A DNA stretch of 64,000 bases from Sialis fuliginosa (taxonomy: Eukaryota; Arthropoda; Insecta; Megaloptera; Sialidae): NCBI GenBank assembly GCA_961205875.1, contig OY540815.1:2976001-3040000 (forward strand), given 5' to 3'. Within the stretch, counting starts at the first letter, position 1. Every line of letters starts with the position of its first letter. Of this stretch, positions 1 through 13,900 are shown in pieces. The position numbers and the translations under genes were made by a program. The notes beneath the pieces are model-generated. The model saw only the letters and a list, made by a program, of their open reading frames with translations. It was not told the origin of the DNA and did no database searches.

Positions 1-564
1 CTGAGGTCACACCTGCAATGTCAAGGTCATTGACCTTAAGGTCAAGGTCATGACCCGCCCATCGAATCTTCCTTCTACTGACGGAGGCGATGTCCGTGCG
101 GCTTGGCAGCGTGGCGACGACCCCGCACCTGCAAAAGTCATTGACATACGCACCTGCAAAGTTCATTGACCTTTGCTGCTTTAAAGTTCATTGACCTTTG
201 CACCTGCAAAGGTTATCCACCTCTGGGGTCACACCTGCAATGTCAAGGTCATTCACCTTAAAGTCAAGGTTATTCACCTTAAGGTCAAGGTCATGCCCCG
301 CCCATCGAGTCTTCCTTTTACTGACAGAGGCGATGTCCGTGCGGCTTATCTGCGTGGCGACGGCTGGGCGTCGCGGATGACGGAGGCGATGTCCGTGCGG
401 CTTGGCAGCGGATCCGGAAACCGCCCTCCGCATCCCCCGGGCGCCCTTTTCTTTTTTTATAATGACACCAGCAAAGACCCCGCGTCTGCAAAGGTCATTG
501 ACATACGCACCTGCAAAGTTCATTGACCTTTGCAGCTTTAAAGTTCAATGACCTTGGCACCTGC

Positions 565-640
565 AAAGGTCATTTACCTCTGAGGTCACACCTGCAATGT
601 CAAGGTCATTGACCTTAAGGTCAAGGTCATGACCCGCCCA
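565..640. promoter_or_regulatory. Example of the satellite's nuclear-receptor site cluster
   Basis: One representative block of many. It holds AAGGTCATTGACCTT, a perfect inverted repeat of AGGTCA with a one-base spacer (the PAL1/ecdysone-response layout), followed directly by TGACCTTAAGGTCA (everted), AAGGTCAAGGTCA (direct, no spacer) and TCAAGGTCA, the extended half-site of the FTZ-F1/ERR type. The motif matches are seen in the sequence. Binding by EcR/USP or FTZ-F1 is inference from the known consensus. Confidence 0.5.
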
Positions 641-1320
641 TCGAATCTTCCTTCTACTGACGGAGGCGATGTCCGTGCGGCTTGGCAGCGTGGCGACGAC
701 CCCGCACCTACAAAGGTCATTGACATACGCACCTGCAAAGTTCATTGACCTTTGCTGCTTTAAAGTTCATTGACCTTTGCACCTGCAAAGGTTATCCACC
801 TCTGGGGTCACACCTGCAATGTCAAGGTCATTCACCTTAAGGTCAAGGTCATTCACCTTAAGGTCAAGGTCATTCACCTTAAGGTCAAGGTCATTCCCCG
901 CCCATCGAGTCTTCCTTTTACTGACTGAGGCGATGTCCGTGCGGCTTGGCAGCGTTACGACGACTGGCCGTCGCGGATGACGGCTTGGCGTCGTAGATGA
1001 AGGAGACGATGTCCGTGCGGCTTGGCTGCGTGGCGACGGCTGGGCGTCGTGGATGACGGAGGCGATGTCCGTGCGGATTGGCAGTGGATCCGGAATCCGC
1101 CCTCCGCATCACCCTCCGGTGCCCCCCACCACTTTTTATAATGACACCTGTAAAGACCCCGCGTCTGCAAAGGTCATTGACATACGCGCCTGCAAAGTTC
1201 ATTGACCTTTGCAGCTTTAAAGTTCATTGAACTTTGCACCTGCAAAGGTCATTAACCTTTGAGGTCACACCTGCAATGTCAAGGTCATTGACCTTAAAGT
1301 CAAGGTCATGCCCCGCCTAT

Positions 1321-2986
1321 CGAGTCTACCTTTTACTGACGGAGGCGATGTTCGTGCGGCTTATCTGCGTGGCGACGGCTGGGCGTCGCGCATGACGGAG
1401 GCGATGTCTGTGCGGCTTGGCAGCGGATCCGGCAACCGCCCTCCGCAACCCCCCGGCGCCCCCCTCCACTTTTTATAATGACACCTGCAAAGACTCCGCA
1501 CCTGCAAAGGTCATTGACATACGCACCTGCATAGTTCATTGACCTTTGCAGCTTTAAAGTTCATTGAACTTTGCACCTGCAAAGGTCATTAACCTTTGAG
1601 GTCACACCTGCAATGTCAAGGTTATTGACCTTAAGGTCAAGGTCATGACCCGCCCATCGATTCTTCCTTCTACTGACGGAGGCGATGTCCGTGCGGCTTG
1701 GCAGCGTTACGACGACTGCCGTCGCGGATGACGGCTGGGCGTTGTAGATGACGGAGACGAAGTCCGTGCGGCTTGGCTGCGTGGCGACGGCTGGGCGTCG
1801 TGGATGACGGAGGCGATGTCCGTGCGGATTGGCAGTGTATCCGGAATCCGCCGTCCGCATCACCCCCGGCGTCCCCCTCCACTTTTTATAATGACATCTG
1901 CAAAGACCCCGCGTCTGCAAAGGTCATTGACATACGCACCTGCAAAGTTCATTGACCTTTGCAGCAAAGGTCATTCACCTCTGAGTTCACACCTGCAATG
2001 TCAAGGTCATTGACCTTAAGGTCAAGGTCATGACCCGCCCATCGAATCTTCCTTCTACTGACGGAGGCGATGTCCGTGCGGCTTGGCAGTGGATCCGGAA
2101 TCCGCCCTCCGCATCACCCCCCGGCACCCCCTCCACTTTTTATAATGACACCTGTAAAGACCCCGCGTCTGCAAAGGTCATTGACATACGCACCTGCAAA
2201 GTTCATTGACCTTTGAAGCAAAGGTCATTCACCTCTGGGGTCACACCTGCAATGTCAAGGTAATTCAACTTAAGGTCAAGGTCATTCACCTTAAGGTCAA
2301 GGTCATGCCCGCCTATCGAGTCTACCTTTTACTGACGGAGGCGATGTTCGTGCGGCTTATCTGCGTTGCGACGGCTGGGCGTCGCGGATGACGGAGGCGA
2401 TGTCCGAGCGGCTAGGCAGTGGATCCGGAATCCGCCCTCCGCATAACCCCCCGGCGCCCCTTTCCATTTTTATAATGACTACTGCAAAGACCCCGCAAAG
2501 GTCATTGACATACGCACCTGCAAAGTTCATTGACCATTGCATCTGCAAAGTTCATTGACCTTTGCACCTGCAAAGGTCATTCACCTCTGAGGTCACACCT
2601 GCAATGTCAAGGTCATTGACCTTAAGGTCAAGGTCATAACCCGCCCATCGATTATTTCTTCTACTGACGGAGGCGATGTCCATGCGGCTTGGCAGCGTGG
2701 CGACGACTGGGTGTCGCGGATGACGGCTGGACGTCGTAGATGACGGAGACGATGTCCGGGCGGCTTGGCTGCGTGGCGACGGCTGTGCGTCGCGGATGAC
2801 GGAGACGATGTCCGTGCGGCTTGGCAGCGGATCCGGAATCCGCCCTCCGCATCCTCCCGGCACCCCTTTCCACTTTTTATAATGGCACCTGCAAAGACCC
2901 CGCGTCTGCAAAAGTCATTGACATACGCGCCTGCAAAGTTCATTGACTTTTGCACCTGCAAAATTCATTGACCTTTGCACCTGCAA
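1321..2986. repeat. Near-identical tandem segmental duplication, copy 1
   Basis: This 1,666-bp block recurs 1,730 bp downstream at 3,051-4,716. By eye I found only two substitutions between the copies (1,371 G versus 3,101 T, and 1,838 T versus 3,568 G). Other units differ far more, so this is the most recent amplification event visible in the array, consistent with unequal exchange. Confidence 0.9.
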
Positions 2987-3050
2987 TGTCAAGGTCATTC
3001 AACTTAAGGTCAAGGTCATTCACCTTAAGGTCAAGGTCATGCCCGCCTAT

Positions 3051-4716
3051 CGAGTCTACCTTTTACTGACGGAGGCGATGTTCGTGCGGCTTATCTGCGT
3101 TGCGACGGCTGGGCGTCGCGCATGACGGAGGCGATGTCTGTGCGGCTTGGCAGCGGATCCGGCAACCGCCCTCCGCAACCCCCCGGCGCCCCCCTCCACT
3201 TTTTATAATGACACCTGCAAAGACTCCGCACCTGCAAAGGTCATTGACATACGCACCTGCATAGTTCATTGACCTTTGCAGCTTTAAAGTTCATTGAACT
3301 TTGCACCTGCAAAGGTCATTAACCTTTGAGGTCACACCTGCAATGTCAAGGTTATTGACCTTAAGGTCAAGGTCATGACCCGCCCATCGATTCTTCCTTC
3401 TACTGACGGAGGCGATGTCCGTGCGGCTTGGCAGCGTTACGACGACTGCCGTCGCGGATGACGGCTGGGCGTTGTAGATGACGGAGACGAAGTCCGTGCG
3501 GCTTGGCTGCGTGGCGACGGCTGGGCGTCGTGGATGACGGAGGCGATGTCCGTGCGGATTGGCAGTGGATCCGGAATCCGCCGTCCGCATCACCCCCGGC
3601 GTCCCCCTCCACTTTTTATAATGACATCTGCAAAGACCCCGCGTCTGCAAAGGTCATTGACATACGCACCTGCAAAGTTCATTGACCTTTGCAGCAAAGG
3701 TCATTCACCTCTGAGTTCACACCTGCAATGTCAAGGTCATTGACCTTAAGGTCAAGGTCATGACCCGCCCATCGAATCTTCCTTCTACTGACGGAGGCGA
3801 TGTCCGTGCGGCTTGGCAGTGGATCCGGAATCCGCCCTCCGCATCACCCCCCGGCACCCCCTCCACTTTTTATAATGACACCTGTAAAGACCCCGCGTCT
3901 GCAAAGGTCATTGACATACGCACCTGCAAAGTTCATTGACCTTTGAAGCAAAGGTCATTCACCTCTGGGGTCACACCTGCAATGTCAAGGTAATTCAACT
4001 TAAGGTCAAGGTCATTCACCTTAAGGTCAAGGTCATGCCCGCCTATCGAGTCTACCTTTTACTGACGGAGGCGATGTTCGTGCGGCTTATCTGCGTTGCG
4101 ACGGCTGGGCGTCGCGGATGACGGAGGCGATGTCCGAGCGGCTAGGCAGTGGATCCGGAATCCGCCCTCCGCATAACCCCCCGGCGCCCCTTTCCATTTT
4201 TATAATGACTACTGCAAAGACCCCGCAAAGGTCATTGACATACGCACCTGCAAAGTTCATTGACCATTGCATCTGCAAAGTTCATTGACCTTTGCACCTG
4301 CAAAGGTCATTCACCTCTGAGGTCACACCTGCAATGTCAAGGTCATTGACCTTAAGGTCAAGGTCATAACCCGCCCATCGATTATTTCTTCTACTGACGG
4401 AGGCGATGTCCATGCGGCTTGGCAGCGTGGCGACGACTGGGTGTCGCGGATGACGGCTGGACGTCGTAGATGACGGAGACGATGTCCGGGCGGCTTGGCT
4501 GCGTGGCGACGGCTGTGCGTCGCGGATGACGGAGACGATGTCCGTGCGGCTTGGCAGCGGATCCGGAATCCGCCCTCCGCATCCTCCCGGCACCCCTTTC
4601 CACTTTTTATAATGGCACCTGCAAAGACCCCGCGTCTGCAAAAGTCATTGACATACGCGCCTGCAAAGTTCATTGACTTTTGCACCTGCAAAATTCATTG
4701 ACCTTTGCACCTGCAA
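3051..4716. repeat. Near-identical tandem segmental duplication, copy 2
   Basis: This is the second copy of the 1,321-2,986 block. The similarity breaks just after CACCTGCAA, inside the receptor-site block, which suggests that this block is where the exchange took place. A looser higher-order relation links 1-1,320 with about 4,880-6,180 (offset 4,879, dropping to 4,858 after loss of one 21-bp TTCACCTTAAGGTCAAGGTCA-type subunit), and another links about 6,887-8,050 with 12,841-13,894. Confidence 0.9.
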
Positions 4717-7579
4717 AGGTCATTCACCTTTGAGGTCACACCTGCAATGTCAAGGTCATTGACCTTAAGGTCAAGGTCATGACCAGCCCATCGAATCTTC
4801 CTTCTACAGACGGAGGCGATGTCCGTGCGGCTTGGCAGCTTGGCAACGACTGGGTGTCGCGGATGAAGGCTGGACGTTGTAGATGACGGAGACGATGTCC
4901 GTGCGGCTTGGCTGCGTGGCGACGACTATGCGTCGCGGATGACGGAGACGATGTCCGTGCGGCTTCGCAGCGGAACCGGAATCCGCCCTCGGCATCCTCC
5001 CGGAACCCCTTTCCAATTTTTATAATGGCACCTGCAAAGTTCGTTGACCTTTGCAGCTTTAAAGTTCATTGACTTTTGCATCTGCAAAGGTCATTCACCT
5101 CTGGGGTCACACCAGCAATGTCAAGGTCATTCACCTTAAAGTCAAGGTTATTCACCTTAAGGTCAAGGTCATGCCCCGCCCATCGAGTCTTCCTTTTACT
5201 GACAGAGGCGATGTCCGTGCGGCTTATCTGCGTGGCGACGGCTGGGCGTCGCGGATGACGGAGGCGATGTCCGTGCGGCTTGGCAGCGGATCCGGAAACC
5301 GCCCTCCGCATCCCCCGGGCGCTCTACTTCTTTTTTTATAATGACACCAGCAAAGACCCCGCGTCTGCAAAGGTCATTGACATACGCACCTGCAAAGTTC
5401 ATTGACCTTTGCAGCTTTAAAGTTCAATGACCTTTGCACCTGCAAAGGTCATTTACCTCTGAGGTCACACCTGCAATGTCAAGGTCATTGACCTTAAGGT
5501 CAAGGTCATGACCCGCCCATCGAATCTTCCTTCTACTGACGGAGGCGATGTCCGTGCGGCTTGGCAGCGTGGCGACGACCCCGCACCTGCAAAGGTCATT
5601 GACATACGCACCTGCAAAGTTCATTGACCTTTGCTGCTTTAAAGTTCATTGACCTTTGCACCTGCAAAGGTTATCCACCTCTGGGGTCACACCTGCAATG
5701 TCAAGGTCATTCACCTTAAGGTCAAGGGCATTCACCTTAAGGTCAAGGTCATTCCCCGCCCATCGAGTCTTTCTTTTACTGACTGAGGCGATGTCCGTGC
5801 GGCTTGGCAGCGTTACGACGACTGGCCGTCGCGGATGACGGCTGGGCGTAGTAGATGACGGAGACGATGTCCGTGCGGCTTGGCTGCGTGGCGACGGCTG
5901 GGCGTCGTGGATGACGGAGGCAATGTCCGTGCGGATTGGCAGTGGATCCGGAATCCGCCCTCCGCATCACCCCCCGGCGCCCCCCTCCACTTTTTATAAT
6001 GACACCTGTAAAGACCCCGCGTCTGCAAAGGTCATTGACATACGCGCCTGCAAAGTTCATTGACCTTTGCAGCTTTAAAGTTCATTGAACTTTGCACCTG
6101 CAAAGGTCATTAACCTTTGAGGTCACACCTGCAATGTCAAGGTCATTGACCATAAAGTCAAGGTCATGCCCCGCCCATCGAGTCTACCTTTTACTGACGG
6201 AGGCGATGTTCGTGCGGCTTATCTGCGTGGCGACGGCTGGGCGTCGCGCATGACGGAGGCGATGTCCGTGCGGCTTGGCAGCGGATCCGGCAACCGCCCT
6301 CCGCAACCCCCCGGCGCCCCCCTCCACTTTTTATAATGACACCTGCAAAGACCCCGCACCTGCAAAGGTCATTGACATACGCACCTGCATAGTTCATTGA
6401 CCTTTGCAGCTTTAAAGTTCATTGAACTTTGCACCTGCAAAGGTCATTAACCTTTGAGGTCACACCTGCAATGTCAAGGTCATTGACCTTAAGGTCAAGG
6501 TCATGACCCGCCCATCGATTCTTCCTTCTACTGACGGAGGCGATGTCCGTGCGGCTTGGCAGCGTTACGACGACTGCCGTCGCGGATGACGGCTGGGCGT
6601 TGTAGATGACGGAGACGAAGTCCGTGCGGCTTGGCTGCGTGGCGACGGCTGGGCGACGTGGATGACGGAGGCGATGTCCGTGCGGATTGGCAGTGGATCC
6701 GGAATCCGCCGTCCGCATCACCCCCGGCGTCCCCCTCCACTTTTTATAATGACAACTGCAAAGACCCCGCGTCTGCAAAGGTCATTGACATACGCGCCTG
6801 CAAAGTTCATTGACCTTTGCAGCAAAGGTCATTCACCTCTGAGGTCACACCTGCAATGTCAAGGTCATTGACCTTAAGGTCAAGGTCATGACCCGCCTAT
6901 CGAATCTTCCTTCTACTGACGGAGGCGATGTGCGTGGGGCTTGGCAGCGTGGCGACGACTGGGCGTCGTGGATGACGGAGGCGATGTCCGTGCGGCTTGG
7001 CAGTGGATCCGGAATCCGCCCTCCGCATCACCCCCCGGCGCCCCCCTCCACTTTTTATAATGACACCTGTAAAGACCCCGCGTCTGCAAAGGTCATTGAC
7101 ATACGCACCTGCAAAGTTCATTGACCTTTGCAGCAAAGGTCATTCACCTCTGGGGTCACACCTGCAAATTCAAGGTCATTCAACTTAAGGTCAAGGTCAT
7201 TCACCTTAAGGTCAAGGTCATGCCCGCCTATCGAGTCTACCTTTTACTGACGGAGGCGATGTTCGTGCGGCTTATCTGCGTTGCGACGGCTGGGCGTCGC
7301 GGATGACGGAGGCGATGTCCGAGCGGCTAGGCAGTGGATCCGGAATCCGCCCTCCGCATAACCCCCCGGCGCCCCCCTCCATTTTTATAATGACTACTGC
7401 AAAGACCCCGCAAACGTCATTGACATACGCACCTGCAAAGTTCATTGACCATTGCATCTGCAAAGTTCATTGACCTTTGCACCTGCAAAGGTCATTCACC
7501 TCTGAGGTCACACCTGCAATGTCAAGGTCATTGACCTTAAGGTCAAGGTCATAACCCGCCCATCGATTATTCCTTCTAC

Positions 7580-7915
7580 TGACGGAGGCGATGTCCGTGC
7601 GGTTAGGCAGCGTGGCGACGACTGGGCGTCGCGGATGACGGCTGGGCGTCGCGGATGTCGGAGGCGATGTCCGTGCGGCTTGGCTGCGTGGCGACGGCTG
7701 GGCGTCACGGATGACGGAGGCGATGTCCGTGCGGCTTGGCTGCGTGGCGACGGCTGGGCGTTGCGGATGACGGAGGCGATGTCTGTGCGGCTTGGCAGTG
7801 TGGCGACGATTGGGCGTCGCGGATGTCGAAGGCGATGGCCGTGCGGCTTGGCAACGTGGCGACGGCTGGGCGTGGCGGATGACGGAGGCGATGTCCGTGC
7901 GGCTTGGCAGCGGAT
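7580..7915. repeat. Run of 56-bp submonomers inside the satellite
   Basis: Consecutive copies of a 56-bp GC-rich submonomer (TGGCGACGGCTGGGCGTCGC, then GGATGACGGAGGCGATG, then TCCGTGCGGCTTGGC) occur here, with small variants such as GATGTCGAAGGCGATGGCC. Similar runs lie at 8,160-8,590, 13,480-13,760 and 13,990-14,630, while many other units carry one or none. Because 56 is not a multiple of three, successive copies are read in rotating frames, which explains the long stop-free but meaningless frames here. Confidence 0.85.
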
Positions 7916-10900
7916 CCGGAATCCGCCCTCCGCATCCCCCCCTGGCGCCTCCCACCATTTTTAATAATGACACCTGCAAAGACCCCGCACTTGCAAAGGT
8001 CATTGACATACGTACCTGCAAAGTTCATTGACCATTGCATCTGCAAAGTTCATTGACCTTTGCTCCTGCAAAGGTCATTCACCTCTGAGATCACACCTGC
8101 AATGTCAAGGTCATTGACCTTAAGATCAAGGTCATGACCCGCCCATCAAGTCTTCCTTCTACTGACGGAGGCGATGTCCGTGCGGCTTGGCAGCGTGGCG
8201 ACGATTGGGCGTCGCGGATGACGTAGGCGATGTCCGTGCGGCTTGGCATCGTGTGCAACGATTAGGCGTCGCGGATGTCCAATACGATGGCCGTGCGGCT
8301 TGGCAGCGTGGCGACGGCTGAGCGTCGTGGATAACGGCTTAGCGTTGTCCGTGCGGCTTGGCAGCGTGGCGACGACTGGGCGTCGTAGATGACGGAGACG
8401 ATGTCCGTGCGGCTTGGCTGCGTGGCGACTGCCGGGCGTCGCGGATGACGGAAGCGATGTCCGTGCGGCTTGGTAGCGTGGCGACGACTGGGCGTCGTAG
8501 ATGACGGAGACAATGTCCGTGCGGCTTGGCTGCGTGGCGACGGCTGGGCGTCGTGGATGACGGAGGCGATGTCCGTGCGGATTGGCAGTGGATCCGGAAT
8601 CCGCCCTCCGCATCACCCCCGGCGTCCCCCTACACTTTTTATAATGACACCTGCAAAGACCCCGCGTCTGCAAAGGTCATTGACATACGCGCCTGCAAAG
8701 TTCATTGACCTTTGCAACTGCAAAGGTCATTCACTTCTGAGGTCACACCTGCAATGTCAAGGTCATTCCCCTTTAGGTCAGGGTCATTCACCTTAGGGTA
8801 AGGTCATGCCCCGCCCATCGATTCTTCCTTCTACTGATGGAGGCGATGTCCGTGCGGCTTGGCAACGGATCCGGAATCCGCCCTCCGCATCCCCTCCCCC
8901 GGCGATCCTTTCAACTTTTTATAATGACACCTGCAAAGACCCCGCACCTTCAAAGGTCATTGACATAAGCACCTGCAAAGTTCATTGACCTTTGCAGCTG
9001 CAAAGTTCAATGACCTTTGCAACTGCAAAGGTCATTTACCTTTTAGGTCACACCTGCAATGTCAAGGTCATTGACCTTAAGGTTAAGGTCACGACCCGCC
9101 CATCGAATCTTCTTTCTACTGACGGAGGCGATGTCCGTGCGGCTTGGCAGCGTGGCGACGACTGGGTGTCGCGGATGACGGAGGCGATGTCCATGCGGCT
9201 TGGCAGCGGAACCGGAAACCGCCCTCCGCATCCCCCCGGCGCCCCCCACCACTTTTTATAATGACACCTGCAAAGACCCTGCGTCTGCAAAGGTCATTGA
9301 CATACGCGCCAGCAAAGTTCATTGACCTTTGCAGCTGTAAAGTTCAATGACCTTTGCACCTGCAAAGGTCATTCACCTTTGAGGTCACACCTGCAATGTC
9401 AAGGTCATTGACCTTAAGGTCAAGGTCATGACCCGCCCATCGATTCTTCCTTCTACTGACGGAGGCGATGTCCGTCCGGCTTGGCAGCGTTACGACGACT
9501 GGGCGTCGCGGATGACGGCTGGGCGTCATAGATGACGGAGACGATGTCCGTGCGGCTTGGCTGCGTGGCGACAGCTGGGCGTCGTGGATGACGGAGGCGA
9601 TGTCCGTGCGGCTTGGCAGTGGATCCGGAATCCGCCCTCCGCATTACCCCCCGGCGCCCCCCACCACTTTTTATAATGACACCTGCAAAGACCCCGCGTC
9701 TGCAAAGGTCATTGACATACGCGCCTGCAAAGTTCATTGACCTTTGCAGCTGCAAAGTTCATTGACCTTTTTACCTGCAAAGGTCATTCACCTCTGAGGT
9801 CACACCTGCAATGTCAAGGTCATTGACCTTAAGGTCAAGGTCATGACAAGCCCATCGAATCTTCCTTCTACATACAGAGGCGTTGTCAGTGCGGCCTGGC
9901 AACGGATCAGGAATCCGCCCTCTGCATCCCCACCCCCGGCGCTCCTTTCCACTTTTTATAATGACATTTGCAAAGACCCCGCACCTTCAAAGGTTATTGC
10001 CATACGCACCTGCAAAGTTCATTGACCTTTGCACCTGCAAAGTTCATTGACCTTTGCACCTGCAAAGTTCATTGACCTTTGCACCTGCAAAGGTCATTTA
10101 CCTCTGAGGTCACACCTGCAATTTCAAGGTCATTGACCTTAAGGTCAAGGTCATGACCGCCCATCAAGTCTTCCTTCTACTGATGGAGGCGATGTCCGTG
10201 CGGCCTACCAACGGATCCGAAATCCGCCCTCCGCAACCCCTCCCCCGGCGCTACTTTCCACTTTTTATAATGACACCTGCAAAGACCCCGCACCTTCAAA
10301 GGTCATTGACATAAGCATTTGCAAAGTTCATTGACTTTTGCAGCTGCAATGTTCAATGACCTTTGCACCTGCAAAGGTCATTCACCTCTGAGGTCACACC
10401 TGCAATGTCAAGGTCATTGACCTTAAGGTCAAGGTCATGACCCGCCCATCGAATCTTCCTTCTACAGACGGAGGCGATGTCCGTGCGGCTTGGCAGCGTG
10501 GCGACGACTGGGTGTCGCGGATGACGGCTGGACGTCGTAGATGACGGAGACGATGTCCGTGCGGCTTGGCTGCGTGGCGACGGCTGTGCGTCGTGGATGA
10601 CGGAGACGATGTCCGTGCGGCTTCGCAGCGGATCCGGAATCCGCCCTCCGCATTCTGCCGACACCCCTTTCCACTTTTTATAATGGCACCTGCAAAGACC
10701 CCGCACCTGCAAAGGTCATTGACATACGCACCTGCATAGTTCATTGACCTTTGCAGCTTTAAAGTTCATTGACCTTTGCAACTGCAAAGGTCATTCACTT
10801 CTGAAGTCACACCTGCAATGTCAAGGTCATTCACCTTTAGGTCAAGGTCATTCACCTTAAGGTCAAGGTCATGCCCCGCCCATCGAGTCTTCCTTTTACT

Positions 10901-13900
10901 GACGGAGGCGATGTCCGTGCGGCTTGGCTGCGTGGCGACGGCTGGGCGTCGCGGATGACGGAGGCGTTGTCCGTGCGGCTTGGCAGCGGATTTGGAATCC
11001 GCCCTCCGATACCCCCCCCCCCGGCGCCCCCCCTCAACTATTTATAATGACACCTGCAAAGACCCCGCACCTGCAAAGGTCATTGACATACGCACCTGCA
11101 AAGTTCATTGACCTTTGCAGCTGCAAAGTTCATTGACCTTTTCACCTGAAAAGGTTATTCACCTCTGAGGTCACACCTGTAATGTCAAGGTAATTGACAT
11201 TAAGGTCAAGGTCATGACCCGCCCATCAAGTCTTCCTTCTACTGACGGAGGCGATGTCCATGCGGCCTGGCAACGGAATCGGAATCCGCCCTCCGCATCC
11301 CCTCCCCCGGCGCTCCTTTCCACTTTTTATAATGACACATGCAAAGACCACGCACCTTCAAAGGTCATTGACATAAGCACCTGCAAAGGTAATTTACCTC
11401 TGAGGTCACACCTGCAATGTCAAAGTCATTGACCTTAAAGTCAAGGCATGACCCGCTTATCGATTCTTTCTTCTACTGACGGAGGCGATGTCCGTGCGGC
11501 TTGGCAGCGTGGCGACGACTGGGTGTCGCGGATGACGGCTGGACGTCGTAGATGACGGAGACGATGTCCGTGCGGCTTGGCTGCGTGGCGACGGCTGTGC
11601 GCCGCGGATGACGGAAACGATGTCCGTGCGGCTTGGCAGCGGATCCGGAATCCGCCCTCCGCATCCTCCCGGCACCCCTTTCCACTTTTTTTAATGGCAC
11701 CTGCAAAGACCCAGCACCTGCAAAGGTCATTGACATACGCACCTGCATAGTTCATTGACATTTGCAGCTTTAAAGTTCATTGACCTTTGCACCTGCAAAG
11801 GTCATTCACCTCTGAGGTCACACCTGCAATGTCAAGGTCATTCACCTTAAGGTCAAGGTCATTCACCTTAAGGTTAAGGTCATGCCTTGCCCATCGAGTC
11901 TTCCTTTTACTGACGGAGGCAATGTCCGTGCGGCTTATCTGCGTGGCGACGGCTGGGCGTCGCGCATGACGGAGGCGATGTCCGTGCGGCTTGGCAGCGG
12001 ATCCGGCTACCACCCTCCGCAAACCCCCGGCGCCCCCTCCACTTTTTATAATGACACCTGCAAAGACCCCGCACCTGCAAAGGTCACTGACATACGCACC
12101 TGCATAGTTCATTGACCTTTGCAGCTCTAAAGTTCATTGAACTTTGCACCTGCAAAGGTCATTAACCTTTGAAGTCACACCTGCAATGTCAAGGTCATTG
12201 ACCTTAAGGTCAAGGTCATGACCCGCCCATCGATTCTTCTTTCTACTGACGGAGGCGATGTCCGTGCGGCTTGGCAGCGTTACGACGACTGGCCGTCGCG
12301 GATGACGGCTGGGCGTCGTAGATGACGGAGACGATGTCCGTGCGGCTTGGCTGCGTGGCGACGGCTGGGCGTCGTGGATGACGGAGGCGATGTCCGTGCG
12401 GATTGGCAGTGGATCAGGAATCCGCCCTCCGCATCACCCCCGGCGTCCCCCTCCACTTTTTATAATGACAACTGCAAAGACCCCGCGTCTGCAAAGGTCA
12501 TTGACATACGCGCCTGCAAAGTTCATTGACCTTTGCACCTGCAAAGGTCATTCACCTCTGAGGTCACACCTGCAATGTCAAGGTCATTGACCTTAAGGTC
12601 AAGGTCATGACCCGCCCATCGACTCTTTCTTCTACTGACGGAGGCGATGTCCGTGCAGCTTGGCAACGGATCCGGAATCCGCCCTCTGCATCCCCTTCCC
12701 CGGCGCTCCTTTCCACTTATTATAATTACACCTGCAAAGACCCCGCACCTTCAAAGGTCATTGACATAAGCACCTGCAAAGGTCATTTACCTCTGAGGTC
12801 ACACCTGCAATGTCAAGGTCATTGACCTTAAGGTCAAGGTCATGACCCGCCCATCGAATCTTCCTTCTACTGACGGAGGCGATGTGCGTGGGGCTTGGCA
12901 GCGTGGCGACGACTGGGCGTCGTGGATGACGGAGGCGATGTCCGTGCGGCTTGGCAGTGGATCCGGAATCCGCCCTCCGCATCACCCCCCGGCGCCCCCC
13001 TCCACTTTTTATAATGACACCTGTAAAGACCCCGCGTCTGCAAAGGTCATTGACATACGCCCTGCAAAGTTCATTGACCTTTGCAGCAAAGGTCATTCAC
13101 CTCTGGGGTCACACCTGCAATGTCAAGGTAATTCAATTTAAGGTCAAGGTCATTCACCTTAAGGTCAAGGTCATGCCCCTCCTATCGAGTCTACCTTTTA
13201 CTGACGGAGGCGATGTTCGTGCGGCTTATCTGCGTGGCGACGGCTGGGCGTCGCGGATGACGGAGGCGATGTCCGAGCGGCTAGGCAGTGGATCCGGAAT
13301 CCGCCCTCCGCATAACCCCCCGGCGCCCCCCTCCATTTTTATAATGACACCTGCAAAGACCCCGCAAAGGTCATTGACATACGCGCCTGCAAAGTTCATT
13401 CACCTCTTAAGTCACACCTGCAATGTCAAGGTCATTGACCTTAAGGTCAAGGTCATAACCCGCCCATCGATTATTTTTTCTACTGACGGAGGCGATGTCC
13501 GTGCGGTTAGGCAGCGTGGCGACGACTGGGCGTCGCGGATGACGGCTGGGCGTCGCGGATGTCGGAGGCGATGTCCGTGCGGCTTGGCTGCGTGGCGACG
13601 GCTGGGCGTTGCGGATGACGGAGGCGATGTCTGTGCGGCTTGGCAGTGTGGCGACGATTGGGCGTCGCGGATGTCGAAGGCGATGGTTGTGCGGCTTGGC
13701 AACGTTGCGACGGCTGGGCGTGGCGGATGACGGAGGCGATGTCCGTGCGGCTTGGCAGCGGATCCGGAATCCGCCCTCCGCATCCCCCCCTGGCGCCTCC
13801 CACCATTTTTAATAATGACACCTGCAAAGACCCCGCACTTGCAAAGGTCATTGACATACGCACCTGCAAAGTTCATTGACCATTGCATCTGCAAAGTTCA

